From Fasciola hepatica (taxonomy: Eukaryota; Platyhelminthes; Trematoda; Plagiorchiida; Fasciolidae): a DNA stretch of 64,000 nt. The stretch is taken from positions 496,001 to 560,000 of the forward strand of contig CANUEZ040000183.1 of NCBI GenBank assembly GCA_948099385.1, in the 5' to 3' direction. The translations under genes and the position numbers were made by a program. The notes under the pieces are model-generated. The model had not been told where the DNA came from. It saw only the letters and a list, made by a program, of their open reading frames with translations, and did not search any database. Shown one piece after another: positions 27,641 to 39,642 of the stretch (position 1 is the first letter of the stretch; every line of letters begins with the position of its first letter).

Positions 27641-27806
27641 TGTCAGGGCCGAACGAGATTCGGAGTGTGTTGAAAAAAGATGCGCTGTGTGATATGTTAA
27701 ACGAAATATAACGTCAGTGCATTGACATTGCCGTTGGAAAATTATAAGCTGACTTTTCGGTTACCGTGAGTAATCTTTCTCAATGCAGTTTTACAATAAA
27801 AACCTG
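27641..27806 (+). repeat. Direct repeat, right copy (Penelope-associated)
   Basis: The second copy of the repeat at 25709, beginning 20 bp after the Penelope reading frame fades. Its right half is also the left arm of the palindrome at 27698-27894. Confidence 0.7.
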
Positions 27807-27894
27807 CCTTGAGAAAGATTACCCACGGTCACCGAAACGTCGACTTATAATTTTCCAGCAACAACGCCGTGTTGCTGTCATTATATCTCGTTTA
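27698..27894. repeat. 197-bp imperfect palindrome at Penelope end
   Basis: The left arm starts TAAACGAAATATAACG; the right arm ends TTATATCTCGTTTA. Reverse complement of the right arm matches the left along its length (for example GGAAAATTATAAG, TTTCGGTTACCGTGAGTAAT against TTTCGGTGACCGTGGGTAAT). The centre is near 27796 with almost no loop. It may be two terminal repeats of adjacent elements in head-to-head orientation. Confidence 0.82.
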
Positions 27895-29289
27895 GACCAG
27901 ACCAGACTACGGACATCGACGACGCCCACTTACGGTGCAGAGATGGATCTAGGTCACGCATGTGAAACTGATCTTCTCTCCCCCACCTAATTTTGAGTCA
28001 TCGCCTTATCTAGATTTCTGTTCACTTAACATTGTTCATATAAAACGTGATGTAATGACATGATTATGAATCACTGAAAACGAGCTTGCTCGCTACTTTG
28101 TGTTGTTCTTCATGACAAAATAGAGTTTATAAATGGGGTAACAATAAAGCTGACGGTTGCCAGAAATGAATGCAGTGTCACTACAAGTTACACTTGTTCC
28201 TTTCCCCGCTTACTTACGTATGGAATAAGCGGGTTTCATGCGTACCATGTTTGCCAGCATTCGTGTACATTACAGCGCTGAAAGGGTTATTAACTCAACT
28301 TCTGTGTCACATGGATCCTCGTGCCCGAACATCCAGGTGCAAAGATACGTTCAGTCTTTCATCATTTAATGGTACCGCAACTATCACTTCCTAGTAGAGG
28401 TGAACAGCCGTCACAAACTCGAGTAGAAGAAAAGTACTGGCTTTCTAACTACTGGACAAGACTGGCGCGAGAGTATAACGGAACATGGGCATTCATCTTT
28501 ACATTATCGCAAGACTTTTGTTCTTTGTGTGATATTAGACGATTGGACAAGCAGCGCGTGGACAGACAATGCTAGTGACCTTGACCTAGTTATTTTGTTG
28601 TTCTCGCCTCACTTGCCATTTTTGTCGAGTGCACAGTGAACGTAATCTAGTCAAATGACTACTTGATAATATACTGGTCTGAAGTTCGGACAATTTTTGT
28701 TCTTCCTTTGGCTCTGAGCGATCTGAGAACTTATCATATGGACGGTTATTTGTTCAAAAAACAACAAATACAATGACGGAGATATAAACGATACTTTGAA
28801 CATAAAAGGCTGAAATCAGTAGTCACAGTTTACAATCCAGATACGTTACGTCGTTAAGTGTCCTCAATAACACTCAAATCAGTCTTGAGAAAAACTCATG
28901 CCTAGATTTTCCGGAGAGAAAAAAGATTTTTTCTTCCAATAAACAGTGAATCAATAACGTCAACGAATAGTCTTGCGACTAAGATATTGTCGTTCACCGT
29001 GGAATAAGACCACCAAGAACAGTGCACAAATCACGAGATTGATACTACAAACATAAATGCAGGCAGTACAAGAAGCCTGTTGTCGTTCAGTTCGTCGAAG
29101 AAAATGTAACTGGTAGTGTCGGAAATGTGTCTGAATGCGAGAGGCTGAGAGATCAAAAGAACCCAATAGTTCGGTATTAATGCGGCAGTAGCTCCCTTTC
29201 TGAATGGACCAATTCATAGGCAAGACGTCGTTTATTACTTTCACTGTATTGCCTTCACTCTTTGTCCTCCGTTAATGTTCACTTACCAG

Positions 29290-29548
29290 GGTGGTTGGCT
29301 ACGGTCGGATCAGTCACCTTCACCTTGGTTCAATCAAATGGGTTCTGCCAGTTCTCTACCTGAGACCAACGGGTTCAATCGACGTCTTGTTCCAGTTCAG
29401 ACTGAGGCATCCACGGTCGCGGAATCGTACAAAGCAAGGATTCCACAACTCCAACCCGGCACATACTACGTGATACATTTGCGAGCAGTAGCTCCTTCCG
29501 GTTCTGGAGACCGAGCTGTAGCCAGTCCCGTAAGAACTTGGGACCATC
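29290..29548 (+). CDS. LAR: LAR exon: FN3 repeat 4, second half
   Basis: Acceptor CACTTACCAG at 29289, phase 0. Reads GGWLRSDQSPSPWFNQMG and ends with tyrosine corner IPQLQPGTYYVIHLRAVAPS and GSGDRAVASPVRTWDH. The donor C|GTGAGT (phase 1) was chosen because the next exon needs phase 1. A GTAAGA 19 bp upstream (29530) would leave phase 0 and is rejected. No N-glycosylation sequon is seen. Confidence 0.92.
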
Positions 29549-29592
29549 GTGAGTTAAAAAAGCTAGGAAAAAGTGTTTTGTTTCTACTTTTC

Positions 29593-29616
29593 CATATATA
29601 TACATTATATATATAC

Positions 29617-29655
<39 letters not shown>
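29593..29655. repeat. (AT)n microsatellite, interrupted
   Basis: Begins with TATATATACATT units, then a pure TA tract from about 29620 to 29655. Confidence 0.95.
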
Positions 29656-29657
<2 letters not shown>

Positions 29658-30566
29658 GGTGAAATTATGCTCAACAGAATATAGCTTCCACTCTACGTAT
29701 ACCTGATTCTTGAAATAAATTTTATTTTACTGGACAAATATGGCAACCAGCAGGTATGACCAATAAGTACTAAGGTTATCAAATGTCTCTTTGTGGAAAA
29801 AGCTATATATTCACTAATAATAGTGTGTGGACAAAGACTGGAACGAGATTCTGATATATAAAGCCGAGTTACCTGAAACGAGAAAACTAATCCAACTAAA
29901 GGTACAACAGAAGTTCAGTGATGAGAATTAGTACTTTCTAATGTAATATCATGAGCGAAAAAAGAAATTCACATCCACTTCGTATATCGACCACGGAGTC
30001 ACACGACAAGATTGAACCAGCTGCCAACTAGTTCTGCACGTTTAAAAAGGGTAAAACAAGTTTAATAAGAAGCAAGTGAAGGTCACGCAAACAAAACTGA
30101 AAAGATGGACTCTTTTCGGTCTTTAACGGTTTGTGATGTAATATTGATTCAAGAAGCATGGTATGTGAAGATTGAATCGTAGAAGCAACCATGACGGTAG
30201 ACGGACCTTCTATCTCGCATAGAAAGTAAGCTATGTTTACTTAAAACCGAATGCAGGTGAATGTAATATTCTGTACTGCTATGACATAAGGGTGTTGAGG
30301 CTGCCTAATCAAACAGCTTGTTAATAATAAAAATTAGGTAGAAGAGTTATACGTAGGTGAATTATGGAGACAAGTAATTTTTACATCAGTTAGTAATAAA
30401 CAGTCATTCAAATGTCACCTATCACCAGATTGTAGGCCAGTTTTATCATTGTAGATAAGTGGATAATTTGAACGGCATGACCTGAAAACAAGTGCTTTGG
30501 ACTTACCACTCTAAAGATCCGACTTATTGTTCCCTAAACCGTAGCTATTTGGATATGCATCCTTGA

Positions 30567-30900
30567 TTAAAGCTGGCAAGGGTGACGCAGTTTCACAGGG
30601 ACGCTTTCAAGACATTCCAGTAGCACATGCTTCATTATGACCGGGGAAGGATGTGTCAGGTCGCAAAACGGCGGCTCGCCCTGAAAGCCTTTCAAAACAC
30701 CCACAAATGATCGCACATCCCAGCCAGCATCTCCTGAAGGAGTCCTGCACACTGCCTTCTCTTGACAGCGTTTTCATCATAGTGTGAGGACGAAGGAGAA
30801 AGCCCGCCGTACAAAGCACACGGCACTATGCTCACCGGCATAAGTGGCGGAGGATGTACTGGACACCCAGGATGTCCGACTTCATTCGATGAGGGCATGA
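30567..30900 (-). other. Possible retroelement C-terminal fragment
   Basis: The minus-strand reading has GDAGWDVRSFVGVLKGFQG then VIMKHVLLECLESVPVKLRH. The V-x-H-V-L-L-E-C pattern resembles the C-terminal zinc-finger region of LINE polyproteins. Local GC content is higher than flanking intron. Evidence is thin; it may be an unrelated repeat. Confidence 0.25.
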
Positions 30901-33900
30901 AATGGGCAGTCAGTCAGCAGCCCCCAGCTGGTTACAGACCCCACAATTCATCTTGCAGCCTTACGGGTTAAGCTTTGGATTCCTAAAAGCTCCAGGTTGT
31001 GGACCCCTTAGTAAACCACCTGCTTTGGCATAAGAAACCTGGCAGTGTTGCTTCCACAAACAAAAAAAATCATGGAATTTGACTGCATTTACCTCTTCTT
31101 CCTCGCTGTACTAAGTAGTACTTAGCGCACAAACTGAAATTAGGAAATCGTGATATACATATATATGAATATTAGGAAGTAAAACCATGGTCAACGGGAT
31201 TGCTTTGACTTACTTTCCAGTGGTAGTAGGTTCTAATTTTGGATAGCTTATACCCTAAGTGTGAAGTAGCAGTTTGTACGTTTATTTCATTAGGATGCTA
31301 CACTGGGCACATAAAACTACATCAAATAGCTGTCTTACCGAAAGCTCGTGTGATATTGTTTCAGATAACCACCACTCGTCCTACTAGCAGTGAAAGCCTT
31401 TTTGAGTTTTCGGATTGTTGACACTGTCCTTTACAGCAAAGCCAGAGATTCAGTAACTCTAATTGAAACCCGAGAAGAAAGTCAATCATCTTCATCTATT
31501 ACATTGATGAACTGTTTTCTGGATGCAGCCCCTCCCCCCCCCCTCCAATCAACAGATGCCAGTTATGAAAGCAAAGTTATAGAAACAACCAAATCTAGGT
31601 TTACTTCGAAGTCCTACACTGACAAGTTGACGAACGTAATAAAGATTTGAAGGAAAAATTCATTTTCCTATGGGGAACTTTACTGAGAATGACCAACTTT
31701 TCTCGAACTTGATACCCAGATGCAAATCAAACTATTTTGGCATATCATCCATTTTCCCCTAAAATCTCTGAAAACGGAAGCTCTCTTTCACCTATTCTTC
31801 AAGCTAGATAAAGATTGGAATTTCAAGTAACACGCTGCTTAATGATCCTGACAAATATGATGACAAACAAACAAAGGACTAGACACGGAACAGCCGTGAA
31901 ATCTATCCTCTCAACAAATGAATAACACGACTGCAGTGCTAGATGCCCTGCACAGATATGCGACAAAGCAGTCACGCCAAAGACGGATTAGATTTCACGG
32001 AAGCGCTCCTGTCCGATTGTCTGGAGATGAGTCATTGGTGGTGCACATTCTCATCTCGCATATTGTGTGCGTTTGTGCGTGCGCGTGTGTGTGAATGTGT
32101 GATTTGTGAAGTATACGGTAGGACGTGGGAAGTGGGTGGAGAAGGATCAATAAAAAAGACCACCAAAGATCGTGCGAAGAATATACCCAATGCATTGATG
32201 TGGAAAAATTAGAAACTGATGATTTCACCGAAAACAGTTTACGCGTGGTACCCATGGGCCTTCACGAATGTGCAAAGCAGGCAAAACACGAAAAATAGTC
32301 CCCTTGTTCTCAACGCTAAGTTTAAACCTATACACGCGCGCGATATTCCTCATTCCCATGTTTGGGTAGGGGCATGATCATCGGTATAGAAGTATGTATG
32401 AAAGGGCTTTCTAGGTTACCTACCGCAACAAACAGTGCTCTTTCACTCACCTGTTCTCGGACTATCATGGTTTCGGGGCCGTCCACTCTATGTTTACATA
32501 TTCGTGCCTTCAGTAAACCAACAAATCGTCATCTCTCCCCCGAAGGAGTTGTAGGAATGCTCGACGATCAAGCACTCTTCTGTCTTCATCGGCGAGGTAT
32601 TGCGTTTCATCCTTCTCCGGTTGTCACAGCTTCATGAAAATCACTATTTGAAATCGGATGACAATTATTGGTCCACAAAGGAGAGAAACCAAAATTAAGC
32701 ACAATACCCCTGAGAACAGTACATGTGCAGTTGAATATAGAACAGAAGAGTAGGAAGAACTTTTCTATGGTTTAAAGGTAGCCGTTCATGCTGTTGACGC
32801 AATAATTATTTTGATGGTCTGGATGGGATTGCGTGTGCGAATGTCCAAGTTCGGCAAATGGGGGCTAATTTCGTTTAAGTATTGTGAAGCACAGTCACCA
32901 TGAACTGACTCGTCATGTAGCATTAGTGTTCGACTCACCATCGAACACATATCTTCTATCTTCTTATTTAATTCCTTTTTTACTATGTGATAAAGATATC
33001 ATATTTCGGGAAGGCGGTCGCGACCAATTAAAGGCTCCGAACTGGAGATTGACCGACGGCGGGAACAGAATTCGAGCTTGGGACAGGAGAGACGAAAGTC
33101 CACCATAATGACCGTTTGACCCCAGCCCGTACTGTACCATCATCGAGCGACTAAAATTCTTCAGTAGTAGCAGTTCTCTCTATCCACCGTGTTCGAGTGC
33201 CCGTACCCAGTGTGTGATAATGACAGCCACACATATTGACTTAAAAAAAGAAAAAACGATTCAATAAGTCAATGATCCCCAGACCTCTTATTACTATTTA
33301 GCAGTTGACCAGTGGGAACATGTCTTTCTTTCTAAGATACTCCATGGAATTTCATAAGTACTGAACGTCAGCGGAGCTTTCGTTGTCATATTTTGGTACT
33401 TCTCCACAACCAGAATATATAGATAGACCAAAAACCCAAAAAAACCACCGCACTTTCCCCTTAGATATCAGAATAGGAAATCTTTAGCAGGAATGTGATG
33501 AAGAATTGACTAGAAAAAAGGAAATAGCGATGCAGATTCAGCTCACACCTTGCAAATTCTCATCCACTTTCATCTGCAGTATGCCAAGGACACAAGAAAG
33601 GTAGAATTTTCACAAAAACCACAGTATTCGTAAGGATTACTGATAAGACAAGAAAGGGAAAAGGTGTCTCAAATAAAGAGGAATATTTTTAACTTCGACT
33701 TTTACAGATCAAACTGCGAATGTCACAAAAACATTTCAAACTTAGTACCGAAACTCGTTACGAAGAGATCAGTTGCAATGGGCCATCTTGTGATTTATGC
33801 CCCACGCCCCCCTCCCCTCGTTTGCGTATGTGTGCACTGAAGTTTTATTGAATGACTTGTCAAAAAGCATCACATCAAAATTTTAGGATGCAGTACGAAA

Positions 33901-34185
33901 TCTTTTTATTAGGATTTGGAAAAAGTAGCGAGAGAATGAACTCGTGAACCAATGGCAAAATAGCCTAATTGAATCGCATTTTCGGAACCCTATAATGCGA
34001 CCGAATGACTGATTTAATGCTGACATAACGAAACATTTATTTTTACTTCAGTTTTCCTATGATGTTCCCACTTTTACGAACGGACTTGGGAGTGAATATG
34101 ATACCGGACAAAGTTTCTGTGTGCAGCTTCTTTCGTTCCCTCAGTCATGTAACCTGAGTCAAGAAAACCCATCACTTTCTAGGGT

Positions 34186-34260
34186 GGTGGTCGAGTAGTC
34201 AAAGATATTCACCAGCCAGGTTAAGGGTTCCAATCTCGACACCGTGGTCACCCCTAACAT
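34186..34260 (+). mobile_element. tRNA-like SINE head
   Basis: A-box-like TGGTCGAGTAGTCAAAG (about 34188) and B-box-like GGTTCCAATCT (34226-34236), followed by CACCGTGGTCACC. The sequence does not close into a full tRNA acceptor stem. Consistent with a tRNA-derived SINE remnant of a different family from the 9-kb copies. Confidence 0.45.
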
Positions 34261-35248
34261 ATTAGGACCTTGAATATTTATCCATTCTGTCTCAGAGTCA
34301 GATTGTCACTTATCGCTCATAGCACACTGGGCCTTCAAGGATATGGCTTACACAATTTCCACCTCAGTCATCCACAGGCGAGTTATAAAAAACGGAGGCG
34401 CTTCATGATGAAATTTTGCAGCTTTTTTACCGTGGTATGTTTCTTTTTTCCGGTTTGTTTCATTAATACTTCTTCAGCTGTTAATGAGCTACACATTTGA
34501 TAACAATAACACTGAATATTGTCTGGATAATGATGCAGTGTGAAACAAAATGTTTCGAAATCTACTCAGTGAAATTCATCGGTGGTCAAACGATAGTGAT
34601 GCTGAACTTGAAACTTTTTGGTTCCGGATGCTAAGCCCGTTGCGGTCCCTCACTTCTTCACTCTGGGGCCTCTACTCGGCCTCATTTCCCTTCTTAAAAT
34701 ATTTTGCCGCTTTGTATAACGCATGAAAATAATGTAAACTATTATTATTGGCATTACTATTATTATTAATTATGACCTACCAGTTGTATTCACTGTAACC
34801 AGATATAGACGGATATACATGGATTTAGACGTATAACGCCATCCAAATTGCTTATGAGTTCAGCTTCTACCTCAGCCTTTATCTTACTCACCGCGCTCCT
34901 TTTTACCTGCAGAAATACAGCTGAAAGTAATATGCAACACGTGGTAGACTTTCATTATAGTTTAATCAAAACACAATGAAGTCCGTCAAGAATACTGCGT
35001 AAAAATAGCAGGTATTTAGACAAACTCCGTTAGCATCAACTTCAAGGAAATTTCACTTCGCATTCTGTTACTCGCGTTTACCAATTTGGGACTGAATCTA
35101 CTGGGGTATTTTCAGAAAAGTCCACGATAATTATCACTGCATGATAAGCTGAATACTTGCAGAAGTGGGATGTATTTTGAACTACTTCCCCTGTCTTGGT
35201 AATCGGTTACCGACCAACTGACATTCACGACCTATTCTCGCTTCCTAG

Positions 35249-35647
35249 CTCCCACAGCCCCACGGAATTTACGTTTGCTTAGTCAAATCATCCCACCTAC
35301 CGGACCGAGCATGCCGCCACAGGTGTTACTCCGGGCCGCATGGGATGCATCCTTAACACTTACTGATCGAACTGAGCTGGAAGATCTAGGTGGACAGGCA
35401 CGAAACGAAACGTTCTATCGGATTCGGTGGCGTCTTTTGCTCGAACGGACAGAACAAGCTGCGCGAAAGGACGATAATCACAAACGTTTGCGCCGTGCTC
35501 TCAGTGATTCGGACTGGTCTCTTTACTGGCAGGGTAAAGACAAAAATGACAGGCTCACTCAAACGGACTATATGATCCCAGTCAGTTTGCGTGGTGGGGA
35601 GGTGAATATCACGGGAACTAACTGGAATCCGACCCCAGGACAATTTT
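35249..35647 (+). CDS. LAR: LAR exon: FN3 repeat 5, first part with insertion
   Basis: Acceptor TCGCTTCCTAG at 35248; C|CT gives P, then PTAPRNLRLLSQI and VLLRAAWDASL with strand-B Trp, and FYRIRWRLLL as strand C. A basic and acidic insertion follows, including KDDNHKRLRRALSDSD, much longer than a normal C-C' loop. It contains RLRR (35485-35496), a furin-type R-x-R/K-R motif. Sequons NET and NIT. Donor T|GTAAGT, phase 1, unlike the phase-0 internal splits of FN3-1, 2, 4 and 7. Confidence 0.92.
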
Positions 35648-38093
35648 GTAAGTAATCAAGTGCATTGGTCAAATGACTATAAGGTCGTCTAAGACTGAAT
35701 CACATAATCTTGATTTGCTGGTAGCAGATAAGCATTTCGAACATGAAAATCTCATTTAATTATTTTGCTCATTTGTTCTCCAAGTTTCAAAAGGACTGAA
35801 GTTTTGAAGAAAGTGATTAATCATATGACATGTTGTTTCGCGGTACAAACTGGTTTGATAATGGAGGAGCAAAAACGGGGGGCAAATCGACCAACAGTTG
35901 AATATAAAATCCAGTCAGGGTTTACAATTTCCTGGTGCTCAATATATTTACTACATATAAAAAAATTATTTTCATTTTTTTCGTATTTGGTTCAACCTAG
36001 TCTCCAGTTCTGTTGGAATTACCCAACATACTGTAGACAGCAGACCATATAAAAACACGAAATCATACAGCTAAAATGAATCCAATTGTGCGTTCGTGCT
36101 GCTTGACGTGTATTCGGCGAAAGAAGCTACCTCATATTTCTGATAAACATTGGAAGCTATGAATTCCATAACTACAGGGCCCCATCACGTTTCTTCATAC
36201 GCCGACCGACAGACTAATAGCATGAGTAATATGAGGCTTAAATTGATCAGGTATGTTTTGTAGTTCTGGCAAATTTCGTCGACTTTTGCCCCCGAGTACG
36301 ACAGTATCAGATAAAGTTCAGTCACAGTAATCGTAATATAGTCAAGTTTCATCAAATTAAGTCCACATCGCAAATTGGTTCCCAACCGAGGATCATCGTT
36401 GAATTCATGTAACGACCGATATTGGCTACAAGCCTGCAGCGGAGAGGATGATCGATTGCTATTGTTTTCTGAGATTGATTTCATTTAGATCAAGTTTGCA
36501 TTCATTCCTGTAAAGTCTACCGATAAGCATTGGCTACTGTATTCGTTGTCAGTTGATCGATACAAATGTTGACGCTTCTCTGTTTAAAACGAGTTGCTAT
36601 CGATTCGTTGTGACTTTAAACGTGGTTAACCAGGACCTGTGTGATTCCTCGTTGTTTAACACTCGAAATTTCTCGGACCAACTTGGACTGTTCCCTTCAA
36701 ACAGACGTACAGTTAGGTTGTTTGAAGGTGTTAAGATGATCACACGGCTAAATCGACTATTTCTACGAGAAAAGATCTTGACTCATCGCGAAGTAGATCA
36801 GCGTTAAGACTTCGATCTGCAAACCGTAGACGAACTGATTTGAGTGATTACCGTTTCCCAGGTATTGTCTGTTGTGTTTGATACTAAAAATGTCAGAGTA
36901 CTTGATGTCTAAATAATAGTCTTGAACCTGGTGGGACAAAGGAATCAGTAATACTGAGGTTATAAGTGCAGTATATGGTGTTCAAACAAAATCAATAGCT
37001 CGAATATTCCACCTCGCCTAGTCATTTGGGTTTGGAATTCTTGCATAGGTATACTGCTATATATTCTTTTCTGTGCATGATTAGCAGAGGCTCGCAGCAG
37101 ACGATTTGCAGTTTGAGGTGGATGATCAATGACATGACAGAGTAGAAAGAAAACCTTCTTCACTGGGCTCGGCAGCTTGTGTCTGACAGTTGTAGATTTC
37201 AAGTGGTATACACAAGTTTTGCGGTCTTTACCGGAATTAAATTTATGTCGCTTCTTCCCTCACCAAATTTTCTGCATGTACTGTTCTCTGTTGAAATACA
37301 ACTAAGACCCAGGTTTTATTGGAACGCTGATAGCAGTAATAATAATAATAATAATAATAGTAACAGTAACCAAAACCATAGACAATAATGATACGACGGA
37401 AAACAAATGACAACGACAACGGTTTGACACATTTCCACGCCACCGGTAACTAACGAAGTGAACAGCGGGGCTGTCAGGTTGTCAGATTTGTGCCGGATGT
37501 ACCGCACTACCGTGGAGATTGCACGTGTACGATTCGCAAAAACATAGACAGAAATCTTGATAACTCCAAGCTCATTAAGCGTATGAGTAGATAGCAACAC
37601 TTATACCAGATATTACAGGAATTCTGGTCTTTGCCCCAGCTTTAAGTAACGACTTTTTCTGTGTTCATCTCACAAGAACGACACAACTTTTATTTGAAGA
37701 AACCGCAATCAGTTAGAGGTTGCCAAAAGAGGAAGTGACTGGCAACAGTAAGACTCAAATTCCTAAACGATATCCATCTGACAATAGCTGACTGTAGAAG
37801 TTAAAGAGCGACGGGTAAAGAAAACTTAATCGGTACCCACGGCCTTCCTTATTCCACGCAATTAATGATCAAGCCTGTGTGGCATATTTTGGTGACCTCA
37901 ATTTTTTCTTCAACGAGCAGGGTTTCACAAAATTTTGTTGGTGTATCTTCGAGGTATTCGTTATATTTAGCACAGCTTAAGTCCTCTAAAACGTGTCCAT
38001 GTTGCATCATTTGACGCTTACCGTTTTACGATGTTAATGAATTTAATTTTGGAAAGCAGTCTGACCAGACAATTTCGCTTCAATGCCTTACAG
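35648..38093 (+). other. Intron 9
   Basis: A 2.4-kb intron with an (AAT)n patch at 37336-37359 and an unassigned antisense 99-codon ORF (36185-36484) with one hydrophobic stretch. Nothing else recognised. Confidence 0.75.
37336..37359. repeat. (AAT)n microsatellite
   Basis: About eight AAT units; Asn/Ser ORF on plus and Tyr/Leu ORFs on minus strand are artefacts. Confidence 0.9.
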
Positions 38094-38186
38094 TACTGGG
38101 AATGACCTATGAAATCAACGTGGCTGCCATCACACCGGTGCAGGTTGGTCAGGAAGCGATAGAAACGCTTACTCTGGAAGGCGCCG
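38094..38186 (+). CDS. LAR: LAR exon: FN3 repeat 5, C-terminal strands
   Basis: A 93-nt exon with no start codon of its own. Acceptor TGCCTTACAG at 38093; T|TA gives L, then LGMTYEINVAAITPVQVG, the FN3 F-strand (Y-x-I-x-V-A-A) and G strand, then QEAIETLTLEGA. Donor G|GTGAGT, phase 1. It completes repeat 5 and restores the 1-1 boundary phase. Confidence 0.9.
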
Positions 38187-39231
38187 GTGAGTCAAAAGTA
38201 ACCTCTGTCGGCTAGACTCCAATGGTCGTCGCTGTCATCCAAGCCCTCACTCAATCGCCCACCCACCCACTCACTCACTCACATTTATTCACGCACTCAA
38301 TCAATCGGTTTGTCAATCTGTTGAACAATCGTTCGCGCTCTCATCCGCTAAATCAGTCATAATAACCCCTTTATCCAGAAATGCACGCTTTCATATTATC
38401 ATCATCATAGCATCTAACTAGTATTGAGAATCATCAGAAATTAATTGGATTGCCTCAACATGAGCCGGAAATTCAGCAATTTATGACAGACTTCCGACAT
38501 TTCCACAACTACGAAGCACCAGCATGACGATGAAAAAGGTCGCTCAGGTGGGACTGATATGCGATACGCGCTATTAGGGCATCTAACTCCCTGAAAAGCC
38601 ACCATCGTGCTAACAGCAACCGGTTGAATGTATTATCTCAACATCAACCGCAGGTTGAAACCGCACTAAGATTGCTCTGTGAGAGGCTGAGTAGATGTAC
38701 TCTTCTTGTTATTACCAATTCGTTCAGCTGTACAATGGTATAGCCTATTCATCAATTCACACTGTAGAAACGAAGTGGATCAAACCGTTTATCTCACTAC
38801 TCGAATAGCGCTTACTGACTTCTATGAGCGTCGGCAATGCCCCTCCGATTCCCATCACTGTCGTCAGGATTGTCAAACAGACCCGTTAACAAATGAGAAC
38901 AAATCAGAGCAAAGAATAACCACGCACTGATGAGAATCCTGAATCACATGACTGTGAAAGGGATTCGATAAAGCGAAACAATGATCTAGTTTCTATAGAA
39001 ATGGGTTATCAGTCAGCTCCCGTGAACTTCAATGGAAATATAGTGCTAACTGGTCTTATTCTAGGAGAATGATTTACTAAGCCCTTACGTCACAGCTGAG
39101 TCTTCAACCGACCCACCTACCCACACAAATATTACCCGCAAATATTTCAAAGCCAGCGTGGATGTGTAAAGCAGCTCCTAGGAATTTTTCACATTTTTAT
39201 TGTACCAAATTTGTCATTTCTGTTCTTTCAG
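38187..39231 (+). other. Intron 10
   Basis: A 1.0-kb intron beginning with a run of CACTCAC/CACCCAC simple sequence near 38245-38290. No element recognised. Confidence 0.8.
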
Positions 39232-39642
39232 CACCAACGGCTGCCCCCATCGACCTTACCCTGATGGATCAGTCCAGCCCTAATTACCTCACGTGGCAAC
39301 CACCAGACTGGTCTCATCGCCATGGTCCGTTTGTGGCTTATGAAGTCAAATGTTGGCACAGTAATTCGACAACAGATACACAACAGAACTCCGTCGGGGA
39401 ATCGTTCATGACCGTCAATCTGACCTTGGACCCTGGTCATGTTCAGTGGCCCGGACAAACCCCTTTAGACAGTCACTGGCTTATAGCGTGGCCGAATGCA
39501 CAAGTAGCATTGCAGTCACTGATCCACGTGGATTCCGTTAGTTCCGGCTTACCGGCCCGTGTAGTCTGTCTTGTGCGTGGTCAGACAGTCTACGGCTATA
39601 GTCCTTGGTCACCGGCCACTACAGTTCTACCCAGACGAACCA
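39232..39642 (+). CDS. LAR: LAR exon: FN3 repeat 6 (complete domain in one exon)
   Basis: Acceptor TTCTGTTCTTTCAG at 39231; G|CA gives A, then PTAAPIDLTLMDQSSPNYL and TWQPPDW with strand-B Trp, VAYEVKCWHSN as strand C. The end PARVVCLVRGQTVYGYSPWS contains the F-G strands. Long loop with sequons NST and NLT. Cys residues in KCWH and VVCLVRG could pair across strands C and F. Donor A|GTAAGC, phase 1: a symmetric 1-1 module. Confidence 0.93.

Larger units (their letters stand above)
24510..29289 (+). other. Intron 7
   Basis: A 4.8-kb intron holding two Penelope-like fragments in opposite orientation (26140-27620), a pair of direct repeats (25709 and 27641) and a palindrome (27698-27894). The stretches 24.5-25.7 and 27.9-29.3 kb show nothing recognisable. 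Confidence 0.8.
29549..35248 (+). other. Intron 8
   Basis: A 5.7-kb intron. Holds an AT microsatellite (29593-29655), a minus-strand fragment that may be a retroelement tail (30567-30900), an interrupted C-run near 31530-31547 and a tRNA-like SINE head (34186-34260). The rest shows nothing recognisable. Confidence 0.72.

Noticed and set aside
29521..29548. Alternative donor GTAAGA at 29530
   Set aside because: It leaves phase 0 while the next exon requires phase 1; GTGAGT at 29549 keeps the frame.
38245..38345. CRISPR-like array of CACTCAC units in intron 10
   Set aside because: Short imperfect simple repeat without unique spacers, in a eukaryotic intron.
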